This document shows, piece after piece, positions 56,883 through 64,000 of a stretch of DNA of 64,000 nucleotides (its first letter is position 1; each line of letters begins with the position of its first letter). Made by a program: the position numbers and the translations under genes. The stretch is taken from contig JADJFB010000004.1 in the NCBI GenBank assembly GCA_016708845.1, positions 124,001 to 188,000 of the forward strand. The letters are read 5' to 3'. The notes below the pieces were generated by a model, which ran no database searches, had not been told where the DNA came from, and saw only the letters and a list, made by a program, of their open reading frames with translations. This DNA comes from Bacteroidota bacterium (GTDB taxonomy: Bacteria > Bacteroidota > Bacteroidia > B-17B0 > Aurantibacillaceae).

Positions 56883-57071
56883 TTAATGGTAAGATATTAT
56901 CAACTTTTGAAGGTTTTTTAATTTCACGCTGCCTGTTGATGTTGTAACATAAATATGTTCGGCATTATTTTGAGCAGAAATTGCGGATGCTATATCCATC
57001 CACTTAACCAACACTTCTCCCTGTAAAATTACCATGGGGATAGTATCATTCTGGTATATAATTTCGGTCAT
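56883..57071 (-). CDS. Small hypothetical protein, perhaps truncated
   Basis: 62 residues with alternating strands and one helix (GEVLVKWMDIASAIS), no signal peptide. Not recognised. It may continue into the minus-strand protein-like stretch near 56732-56848, which would make a gene of about 110 codons with an internal break. Confidence 0.35.
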   Translation of the reverse strand: MTEIIYQNDTIPMVILQGEVLVKWMDIASAISAQNNAEHIYVTTSTGSVKLKNLQKLIISYH

Positions 57072-57119
57072 ACATGTTTCTGACTTTTCGGAGATTATTA
57101 TTCATAGGTTTTATTTTAT

Positions 57120-57893
57120 TTAGTTATATACTTTGGCATCAATGCCATTTTCTAAAACCATATTGCAGATAGAATTTAATTTGTCGATAGGTATTTTTTT
57201 TAAATCTTTAGCTGGAGTATCCCTGTCAATTGTGTAGATCATAACAGATTTCGGTTTTATTTTTTTTAATGCATTGATCCAGGCAGATAGTTCTTCAGGT
57301 GTTGTATTGTCAATGTATTCTCCATCATGATGGCCCTTTAGGAAGATGGTTTGAATAATTACCTCTCCTTTTAATTCGGTTAATTTTTGAATATACCAGT
57401 CGATGTTTTTGGAAGACATGGGTTTATCAACCTTTATTAACATGTCGGTTGTTCCTGCATCTAGTTTCATAACCTTTGCATCTACTTTTTGCAAACTTTC
57501 TCGTATAGATTGAACACCTAGTAGTGTAGAGTTTGATAGAACAGTTATTTTTATTCCGGGCAATAATTTATTTCTCAACCGAACGACTTCATCAATTATT
57601 TCCGAAAAATCAGGATGCATTGTTGGTTCGCCATTGCCAGCAAAAGTAATACTATCAATATGAATTTTGTTTTCTGCTAGTTCTTCAAATCTTTGTTCTA
57701 TCGTTGTTATAATTTTGTTTGCATCAAAATATTCTACTTTAAAGGATTTTAAATCCGTCCAACCGCATTCACAATATATACAATTAAAATTGCATACTTT
57801 ATTCTTAAGCGGCAATAAATTTATTCCTAATGAAACGCCAAAACGTCTACTTACTATTGGTCCAAATACGATATTATTATATAATACTGACAT
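57120..57893 (-). CDS. Radical SAM protein (COG0731 type)
   Basis: 257 residues from the ATG at 57893, which begins the conserved NNIVFGPIVSRR; another ATG 24 bases upstream (57917) is possible. The cluster motif is C-x3-C-x2-C (VCNFNCIYC, then ECGW). The SAM-binding Gly motif FAGNGEPTMHP is present. Members are related to TYW1/MoaA-like enzymes of unknown reaction. It is divergent from the Rrf2 gene and shares the regulatory region with it, so it may be under the same control. Confidence 0.8.
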   Translation of the reverse strand: MSVLYNNIVFGPIVSRRFGVSLGINLLPLKNKVCNFNCIYCECGWTDLKSFKVEYFDANKIITTIEQRFEELAENKIHIDSITFAGNGEPTMHPDFSEIIDEVVRLRNKLLPGIKITVLSNSTLLGVQSIRESLQKVDAKVMKLDAGTTDMLIKVDKPMSSKNIDWYIQKLTELKGEVIIQTIFLKGHHDGEYIDNTTPEELSAWINALKKIKPKSVMIYTIDRDTPAKDLKKIPIDKLNSICNMVLENGIDAKVYN

Positions 57894-57929
57894 ACTTGTA
57901 ATGTTAATTAATTTCATGTTCTTTCAATA

Positions 57930-57941
57930 TGAGTTAAATCA
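57930..57941. promoter_or_regulatory. Crp/FNR-like palindrome (TGAGTTAAATCA), one mismatch
   Basis: It differs from TGATNNNNATCA at one base. It lies between the radical SAM gene and the Rrf2 gene, 93.5 bp from the Rrf2 -7 box. Confidence 0.4.
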
Positions 57942-57993
57942 TATTGTTGTTTTTTTGTTTGATTTGTATTTACAAATATTTGTTTATAACTAT

Positions 57994-58011
57994 TCGGATA
58001 TATTTGTCCGA
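57994..58011. promoter_or_regulatory. TCGGATA-N5-TGTCCGA operator of the Rrf2 gene
   Basis: TCGGATATATTTGTCCGA, fourth copy. The centre is 26.5 bp upstream of the -7 box, so it covers the -33 region. It suggests autoregulation by the Rrf2 protein. Confidence 0.68.
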
Positions 58012-58028
58012 TATATTTCTTTTAATTA

Positions 58029-58036
58029 TATTTTTG
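58029..58036 (+). promoter_or_regulatory. -7 box of the Rrf2 gene (TATTTTTG)
   Basis: Exact TAnnTTTG match, 26 bp before the Rrf2 start at 58055, so the leader is short. Confidence 0.55.
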
Positions 58037-58054
58037 CTTAAAAGTTAATTTATT

Positions 58055-58492
58055 ATGATTTTTTCGAAAGCTTGTGAATATGGTATAAAAGCAGCTATTT
58101 ATGTTGCGGAACAATCTATTAATGGAAATAGAGCAAGTTTAAAAGGCATTTCTAAAGAGATTGATTCTCCCATAGCATTTACAGCAAAAATATTGCAAAC
58201 ACTTGTAAAAAATAATATTATTAATTCAGTAAAGGGTTCAACAGGTGGATTTGAAGCTGATTTAAAAAAGATTAAAAAAATAAAATTAATTGAAATTGTG
58301 GTTGCGATTGATGGTTCGTTGCCCGAAGGTAAATGTGTTTTGGGATTAAGTAAATGTTCTGAGGTAAGTCCTTGTCCGGTTCATAATAAATATAAACATA
58401 TTAAAAGGGATATATTAGAAATGCTAGAAAAAACAACTCTAGATGGAATGTCTAATAGTGTAATAGAAGGATTAAGTTGTTTGAAAAACTAA
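58055..58492 (+). CDS. Rrf2-family regulator, NsrR/IscR-like
   Basis: 145 residues, typical for Rrf2 proteins. The winged helix lies in residues 5-70 (ACEYGIKAAIYVA, ISKEIDSPIAFTAKILQTL, SVKGSTGGFEA). Three Cys that could hold an Fe-S cluster are at 94, 101 and 107 (Cx6C, Cx5C), as in NO-sensing NsrR or IscR. Its own promoter has the TCGGATA-N5-TGTCCGA site, also found before norC, the porin-nirK operon and the 601-residue gene. The nrdD gene follows. It is therefore the likely NO-responsive repressor of this regulon; direct proof is lacking. Confidence 0.88.
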   Translation: MIFSKACEYGIKAAIYVAEQSINGNRASLKGISKEIDSPIAFTAKILQTLVKNNIINSVKGSTGGFEADLKKIKKIKLIEIVVAIDGSLPEGKCVLGLSKCSEVSPCPVHNKYKHIKRDILEMLEKTTLDGMSNSVIEGLSCLKN

Positions 58493-58636
58493 ATAAACTT
58501 ACAGAAGTTATTGACTGTTAAGTTTTAACTATCGAACTACTCAATCAAATTTAATTTTTGAATTTAAAAACCTAAATAATTAGGGTGGAATTATATTGTC
58601 TGAAAATAAATAAAAAGTTACTCTAAAATAAGTATA

Positions 58637-60911
58637 ATGGAAAAATATGTGATTAAAAGAAACGGCGAGTATAAGCCATTAGATCTTTTTAAAATTAAGG
58701 ATGCAATTTTAAAAGGATTTCAAAGTGTAAATGAAAAATTTGAAGAAATAATTTTTGATGAAGTTATTCTTGAACTTAACTCTAAAGATACATGGAGTGT
58801 TGAAGAGATTCAGGATATTATTGAAAAGAGTTTGTTTGCTAGAAAGTATTTTAATGTAATGAGATCGTTTATGTTATATCGACATACACGAAAATTACAA
58901 AGAGAATTAACCAATAGTATTGATAGTAATACAACATATATTAATAGCACACAAACTATTGAAGAATATATAGGCCAAACAGATTGGCGAATTAATGCTA
59001 ATGCAAATACGGCTTATTCAAATGCTGGTTTAGTAAATAATGTTGCTGGTAAAATTATTGCTAACTATTGGTTAGATAAAGTATACTCTCCTGAAGAAGG
59101 TGCAACACATCGAAACGGAGACATTCATATTCATGATTTAGATTGTTTAACTGGCTATTGTGCGGGATGGAGCTTAAGAGCATTACTAAACGATGGATTT
59201 AATGGAATTAGAGGAAGAGTAGAAAGCAAGGCTCCTTCGCATTTTAGAGAGGCATTAGGGCAAATGGCTAATTTCTTGGGAATACTTCAAAGTGAATGGG
59301 CAGGTGCGCAAGCCTTTAGTTCTTTTGATACTTATTTAGCGCCTTATGTATTTAAAGATAAATTATCTTTTGAAGAAGTATTAAAAGCTGTGCGCAGTTT
59401 TATCTATAATTTAAATGTGCCAGCACGTTGGGGACAATCGCCTTTTACCAATATTACTTTAGATTGGGTAGTTCCCTCTGATTTAAAAGAACAGATTCCT
59501 ACAAGAAATGATAATCATCTTTTTAAAACAGTAAATGATCAGACACTTATTAAACTTGCAAATGCAAGAGGAGTTGATAATCTAATAGATATGAGATATG
59601 AGCATTTTCAAACGGAGATGAACATGATAAATAAGGCTTACTATACTGTAATGACAGAAGGAGATTCTCAAGGTCAACCATTCACTTTCCCAATTCCTAC
59701 TGTAAATATTACTGAAGATTTTGATTGGTATGGGGAAAATACCGACTTATTATTTGAAAACACTGCTAAAATTGGATCTTCCTATTTTCAAAATTTTATA
59801 GGTAGTCAATATATTTTAGATGATGAAGGAAATAAGATTGAAAACGATAAGGCTTATAAGCCAAATGCCGTTAGAAGCATGTGCTGCCGATTACAACTCG
59901 ATTTAAGAGAACTATTAAAAAGAGGTAATGGATTGTTTGGAAGTGCTGAAATGACAGGAAGTATTGGTGTTGTTACAATTAACATGGCTCGTTTAGGTTA
60001 TTTATATAAAGGAAATATAAATGCTTTATATGAGCGCTTAGATTTTCTGCTTGAAATTTCAAAATCTACACTAGAAAAGAAACGTGTTTTTATTCAAGAT
60101 ATGTATGATAGAGGATTATATCCATATACAAAAAGATACTTAAGTCATTTTAGAAATCATTTTTCTACAATAGGAGTAAATGGAATCAATGAAATGATAT
60201 TAAACTTTACTGAAGAAAAAGATAATATTACAACAGATACTGGGATTGAATTTGCTGGTCAAATATTAGAATATATTCGTGAAAAAATGAAGCTTTATCA
60301 GGAAGAAACAGGAAACTTATATAACTTAGAAGCAACTCCTGCAGAAGGTACAACGTATCGTTTTGCAAAAGAAGATAAGAAAAGATTTCCAAATATTATT
60401 CAATCTGGCATCGATGATAATATTTACTACACAAATAGTTCCCAAATTCCTGTGAACCACACAGACGATCCATTTGAAGCATTACTATTACAAGACGAAT
60501 TGCAGTGCAAATATACTGGAGGAACAGTTTTGCATTTATATATGAGAGAAAAATTAAGCTCAGCTGAGGCTTGCAGAAATTTAGTAAAAAAGGTTCTTTC
60601 AAATTTTAGATTACCTTATATTACTATAACGCCAGTATTTAGTATTTGTCCCACTCATGGATATTTATCGGGTGAGCATGAATACTGTCCACAATGCGAC
60701 GAAATTTTATTAGAAAAATTAACCCTTAATCATACGACACATGAACACTCACAACAACAATCAGTTATTGCAAAGTCATAATTTGCAACGCACAAAATGC
60801 CTAGTTTATACCCGAGTAATGGGATATCACAGACCCGTAGAAAGTTTTAATATTGGAAAAAAAGGTGAACATAAGCAACGATTACAATTTAATGAGAGGA
60901 GATGTAGCTAA
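58637..60911 (+). CDS. nrdD: Anaerobic ribonucleoside-triphosphate reductase (one frameshift)
   Basis: The first frame (58637-60781, 714 residues) contains the ATP-cone (about 5-90), the ten-strand barrel and a C-terminal Cys zinc site (SICPTHGY, YCPQCDE). It stops before the glycyl-radical loop. In the +1 frame the missing end is present: about 60788-60908 with RTKCLVYTRVMGYHRPVESF and GKKGE, stop at 60909-60911. The radical Gly is in RVMGYH. One extra base somewhere between about 60715 and 60790 explains this. The gene makes dNTPs without oxygen, needs NrdG and fits anaerobic growth by denitrification. Confidence 0.9.
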
Positions 60912-61581
60912 GCCAATTTACAGCATCACTCCATTTACTTTATTGGATTACCCTCATAAAACAGCCTGCATTTTATGGTTTGCAGGCTGTAATATGAGAT
61001 GTTTATATTGTTATAATCCAGATATAGTTTTAGGTAAAGGAAAATTATCATTTCAAGAAGCTTTAAATTTTTTAAAAACAAGAATAAATTTATTGGATGG
61101 TGTAGTTTTAAGTGGAGGTGAATGTACCCTTCATAAAAATTGTATTAAACTTGTTATTGAAATAAAAAAAATGGGGTTATTAGTTAAAATTGATACAAAT
61201 GGAACAGCTCCCAAAATATTAGAAACTTTAATAAATGAAAAATTAATAGACTATGTCGCACTTGATTTTAAGGCGCCAACAGATAAGTTCGAATCAATAA
61301 CAAACTCTAAGTTATATTCTAAATTTATCTGTAGTCTTAAATTATTAATTAACAGTAATATTCCGTTTGAAGTAAGAACAACGCTTCACTCATCTCTTTT
61401 GGTTCAAAATGACATTCAAAAAATGATAAATGTTTTAGAAAAGTTTGATTATAAAGGATCTTATTACCTTCAAAAATTTATGAACGATACAGAAACATTA
61501 GCAGGAATAGAAAACTCAATACATAATACAATTAATGTTTCTTCTCTTAACACAAAATTATCTGTTGTTTTAAGAAATTAG
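60892..61581 (+). CDS. nrdG: Anaerobic ribonucleotide reductase activating protein
   Basis: 229 residues from the ATG at 60892, which overlaps the nrdD end; an upstream TTG at 60853 would start inside the glycyl-radical coding part and is unlikely. The radical SAM Cys motif is GCNMRCLYC, followed by SGGECTLH (SAM binding) and LVKIDTNG. It uses SAM to make the glycyl radical on NrdD. Intact. Confidence 0.9.
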   Translation: MRGDVAKPIYSITPFTLLDYPHKTACILWFAGCNMRCLYCYNPDIVLGKGKLSFQEALNFLKTRINLLDGVVLSGGECTLHKNCIKLVIEIKKMGLLVKIDTNGTAPKILETLINEKLIDYVALDFKAPTDKFESITNSKLYSKFICSLKLLINSNIPFEVRTTLHSSLLVQNDIQKMINVLEKFDYKGSYYLQKFMNDTETLAGIENSIHNTINVSSLNTKLSVVLRN

Positions 61582-61617
61582 TTGAACTTTTTAAAGGATA
61601 TAATAAAGTTTTATTTA

Positions 61618-61629
61618 TGATTATAATCA
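61618..61629. promoter_or_regulatory. Crp/FNR-type palindrome (TGATTATAATCA) of the copper operon
   Basis: Perfect palindrome, centre 29.5 bp upstream of the -7 box at 61653, the class II position. Confidence 0.65.
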
Positions 61630-61652
61630 CATTTATAAAACAGTTCATACAT

Positions 61653-61660
61653 TACATTTG
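61653..61660 (+). promoter_or_regulatory. -7 box of the copper operon (TACATTTG)
   Basis: Exact TAnnTTTG match, 28 bp before the GTG start at 61681. Confidence 0.6.
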
Positions 61661-61680
61661 TATCCTCATCTAAAGTAATA

Positions 61681-62049
61681 GTGAAACAATTAGTAGCAAT
61701 AGCATTGATCTTTGGCATTCTAACTCAGTCTATTGGAAAATTAGTATTAATCTCAAACTACCTTTTAAATAAAGAGTTAATTACCTTGAATTTTTGCGAA
61801 AATAAAAGCAAGCCAAAATTAAAATGTAATGGAAAATGTCATTTAAAAAAGCAATTGAAAGAGCAAGAAAAACAAGAAGCTCCAGCAAAAAGTTTGTCAA
61901 AAAATCTAGATGAAGCCCAATTTTGTTCTGAATACGACAATACTGTTTTACCACGATTCATTTATATATCAAACCTTGCTAATTGGACATATTTAAATGG
62001 AGAAACTAATAACACATCTCGTTCGGTTTTTCATCCACCTACAGTTTAG
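61681..62049 (+). CDS. Small exported Cys-rich protein
   Basis: 122 residues, GTG start. A signal peptide-like hydrophobic start (about 4-27) is followed by a Cys/Lys-rich part: NFCENKSKPKLKCNGKCHLKKQL. The end is FHPPTV. Such small proteins with CNGKCHLKK are common in Bacteroidota next to TonB and metal genes and may bind copper; the function is not established. It is first in the operon with the lipoprotein and TonB receptor. Confidence 0.75.
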   Translation: MKQLVAIALIFGILTQSIGKLVLISNYLLNKELITLNFCENKSKPKLKCNGKCHLKKQLKEQEKQEAPAKSLSKNLDEAQFCSEYDNTVLPRFIYISNLANWTYLNGETNNTSRSVFHPPTV

Positions 62050-62188
62050 ACTATATTTATTTAGGTAATAATCTTTTTTTTCTTAAAGGTGATTATCAAG
62101 TTTTTCAACAATTCATTTATTATTCAACTAATACAATTACTCTTTAACAGTGTTATCGATGGATTGTGTATAATTTAAAAACTCTATT

Positions 62189-63028
62189 ATGAAATCAATA
62201 TTTAAGATGCTAGCATTAGCTGGCGTAATCGCATTTACTTTTTCTTGTAAAAAAAACAACACAGCACCTGACGAAGAAACAAATCCTACATCAAATCCCA
62301 CTTCTAATTTAATTCAGATTGGAGAAACATATATTATTGGAGCAAATGCTAAAGCCATTATTTATTCGGCTAAACCATTTGAAACAGGATATAATGTTGT
62401 TTATGTTGCGTTATTTGATTCTACCGATGGAAGCAGATTGTCAGCCGGACACTTTAATATTAATCCGATGATGGATATGGGAATGATGCAACATAGTTGT
62501 CCAGTAGAAAATACAGCAGATACTACTACTACTGATAATTATTTTAAAACTGCTGTAGTTTTTTCCATGCCTGGAACCGCATCTGAATGGTCACTTAATT
62601 TGAATTTCCATAATCATAAAAATGGTTTAGAGGGAAGTGGAACTTTAGGTGTAAATGTTATTTCAAGTTCTCCAGCTAGATTTAAGAGCACTGTATTGAG
62701 TCTTGATAGTAATTCATCCGTACTTATATCATTAGTAGGTCTTTTAAATCCTCAAGTAGGGATTAATGATTTTGAAATTACTCTTCATAAGAAGGCGAGC
62801 ATGATGTCTTTTCCTGCAATTGATAATTATTCTGTTGAAATTATTCCAGAAATGCCAAGTATGGGACACGGTTCTCCTAACAATGTAAAGCCTATATTAA
62901 CATCAAATGGTCACTATGTGGGTAAAGTTAATTTTACAATGACAGGCTTATGGAGAATTAACTTAAAATTATATAAAAATGGAACACTTATTAGTAGTGA
63001 TCAGTATTTTGAAACAACACTACAGTAA
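62189..63028 (+). CDS. Met/His-rich lipoprotein with YtkA/FixH-like domain
   Basis: 279 residues. Lipobox TFSCKK near residue 20. A Met-rich stretch (PMMDMGMMQHSC) lies near residue 100. The C-terminal half resembles a YtkA/FixH-like beta-sandwich (EIIPEMPSMGHGSPNNV, GLWRINLKLY). Met/His motifs suggest copper binding. The stop overlaps the start of the TonB receptor, so they are coupled. It is probably a surface or periplasmic copper partner of that receptor. Confidence 0.75.
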   Translation: MKSIFKMLALAGVIAFTFSCKKNNTAPDEETNPTSNPTSNLIQIGETYIIGANAKAIIYSAKPFETGYNVVYVALFDSTDGSRLSAGHFNINPMMDMGMMQHSCPVENTADTTTTDNYFKTAVVFSMPGTASEWSLNLNFHNHKNGLEGSGTLGVNVISSSPARFKSTVLSLDSNSSVLISLVGLLNPQVGINDFEITLHKKASMMSFPAIDNYSVEIIPEMPSMGHGSPNNVKPILTSNGHYVGKVNFTMTGLWRINLKLYKNGTLISSDQYFETTLQ

Positions 63029-64000
63029 TGTTTCGATTTAAGATCATATTATTAATGATTCTTTTTCAGCAGAGTTTATTAGGGCAAATAATTCCTAGTG
63101 ACTCTGCTGTTAAATCAGTTCAATTGGAAGAGGTATGTGTTTCTGAAAATTATGACAATGATAATCATGCTTTTGACTTTTATAAAAATAGTAAATTAGC
63201 AAGTACTGAAGATATTCTAAGTAGAATGCAAGGTGTTAATTTAATTAAAAGAGGAGCTTATGGATTAGAACCAACTTTACGAAATTTTAGTACTGGACAA
63301 TCTAATGTAACTATAGATGGAATGCGCATTTATGGTGCATGTACAGATAAAATGGATCCCGTATCTATCTATATTGAACCAGCAAATTTACAATCTATTC
63401 AAGTAGCCCATGGTGCTTCTGGCGCATTAGATGGAAGTACAATTGGAGGTCAGATTGGAATGAAACTAAAAGAGCCGACATTCACTTGTCATTCAAAATT
63501 AAACGGACAGTTTTCTCAATCCTATTTAACTGTAAATAATGGTTATAATTCATCGCTAACATTACAGCAATCTTATAAAAAAGTGGCTTATCGTGTCAGC
63601 GGAACTTTCAGAAAAGCTGATAATTATAGGGCAGGTTCAAATACTTTAATTCAACACTCAGAATATCAAAAATTAAACACTTCTGCAGCTATTTCATTTA
63701 AAATAACTCAATCTCAAATTTTAAAGTTAGATTATATTGGAGATTGGGGAAAAAACATTGGATATCCTGCATTACCAATGGATGTGGGGACTGCATCCGC
63801 ACAAATATTTTCTCTAGCTCATCAACTTGAACTGAGAAAGGGTTATTTTGCAAAAAATAATCTTAAAATTTATTACAATGATATTATTCACCAAATGGAT
63901 GATACACGGAGAATTGATGCGCCCATGCATATGGACATGCCTGGCTGGAGCAAAACATTTGGAGCATTTAATGAATTGTTTGGTAAAAATAACTTTAAAC
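63028..64000 (+). CDS. TonB-dependent copper receptor, OprC/NosA-like (3' end outside window)
   Basis: 324 residues visible, the gene runs off the window. A signal peptide (about 1-20) is followed by the plug domain (STEDILSRMQGVNLIKRG, NVTIDGMRIYG, VAHGASGALDGSTIGG) and the first barrel strands. Copper ligands of P. aeruginosa OprC are C143-x3-M147 and H323-x-M325; here C105-x3-M109 (YGACTDKMDP) and H288-x-M290 (IIHQMDD) have nearly the same spacing. A second Met/His cluster (PMHMDMPGW) follows. It probably imports copper for NirK and NosZ. Confidence 0.88.
   Translation, partial: MFRFKIILLMILFQQSLLGQIIPSDSAVKSVQLEEVCVSENYDNDNHAFDFYKNSKLASTEDILSRMQGVNLIKRGAYGLEPTLRNFSTGQSNVTIDGMRIYGACTDKMDPVSIYIEPANLQSIQVAHGASGALDGSTIGGQIGMKLKEPTFTCHSKLNGQFSQSYLTVNNGYNSSLTLQQSYKKVAYRVSGTFRKADNYRAGSNTLIQHSEYQKLNTSAAISFKITQSQILKLDYIGDWGKNIGYPALPMDVGTASAQIFSLAHQLELRKGYFAKNNLKIYYNDIIHQMDDTRRIDAPMHMDMPGWSKTFGAFNELFGKNNFK

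Noticed and set aside
58587..58603. Weak fifth copy of the TCGGATA-type operator before nrdD (GGA-N6-TTGTCTGA).
   Set aside because: The spacer is one base longer, the left half is mutated, and no TAnnTTTG box is at the right distance.

Overview
The window is a low-GC Bacteroidota chromosome segment. The evidence is a type IX secretion (CHU_C / gliding-motility type) sorting domain on a giant adhesin, TAnnTTTG-type -7 promoter boxes, Bacteroidota-style TonB/RND systems and an atypical (clade II) NosZ. No rRNA, tRNA, IS element or CRISPR array was seen.

Layout. 1-6.1 kb: the C-terminal part of a T9SS adhesin, folC, and an ExbB-ExbD-TonB operon on the minus strand. 7.1-15.8 kb: a TetR-controlled RND efflux locus (small membrane proteins, a cytochrome c lipoprotein, cupin, TolC/MFP/RND, DUF2141). 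16-23.6 kb: a Crp/FNR regulator (broken frame) and a nos operon (cytochrome c, nosZ, NosB-like/nosL, nosD, nosF, nosY, truncated haemoglobin). 23.7-35.6 kb: a nor operon (norC, norB, norQ, norD, norE, norF) with a SulP transporter and a DabA/DabB inorganic-carbon pump between norD and norE. 35.6-41.5 kb: tryptophanase (minus), then an outer-membrane porin, nirK with a fused haem c domain, nirV and a SCO protein. 41.6-46.5 kb: minus-strand NO-stress genes (SufT-like, a membrane protein with repeated His motifs, DUF1858-DUF2249 protein, RIC, thioredoxin, fasciclin lipoprotein). 46.7-56.2 kb: a long operon starting with an uncharacterised 601-residue protein, then desaturase, tyrosine phenol-lyase, ADP-forming acyl-CoA synthetase, a divergent second NorC/NorB-like pair and proline dehydrogenase. 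57-61.6 kb: radical SAM protein, Rrf2 regulator, anaerobic RNR nrdD-nrdG. 61.7-64 kb: a copper-acquisition operon ending in an OprC/NosA-like TonB receptor cut by the window edge.

How it fits together. NirK, NorCB and NosZ would take nitrite to N2; no nitrate reductase is in the window. Copper proteins are served by SCO, NosL, NosDFY and the TonB receptor. NO damage is handled by RIC, truncated haemoglobin and NsrR-like Rrf2. Amino-acid breakdown (Tyr, Trp, Pro) plus the ADP-forming synthetase would supply electrons and ATP, and NrdD supplies dNTPs without oxygen. Two recurring palindromes tie the loci into one regulon: TGATNNNNATCA (Crp/FNR type), placed exactly 29.5 bp upstream of the -7 box at several promoters, and TCGGATA-N5-TGTCCGA, which overlaps the -33 region of four promoters including that of the Rrf2 gene.

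Many genes are split by single-base changes, mostly in homopolymers (crp, nosZ, nosD, norD, tnaA, acyl-CoA synthetase, second norB, nrdD, the 42 kb membrane protein). Protein similarity continues in the next frame each time, so assembly error is more likely than gene decay, but the sequence alone cannot decide.
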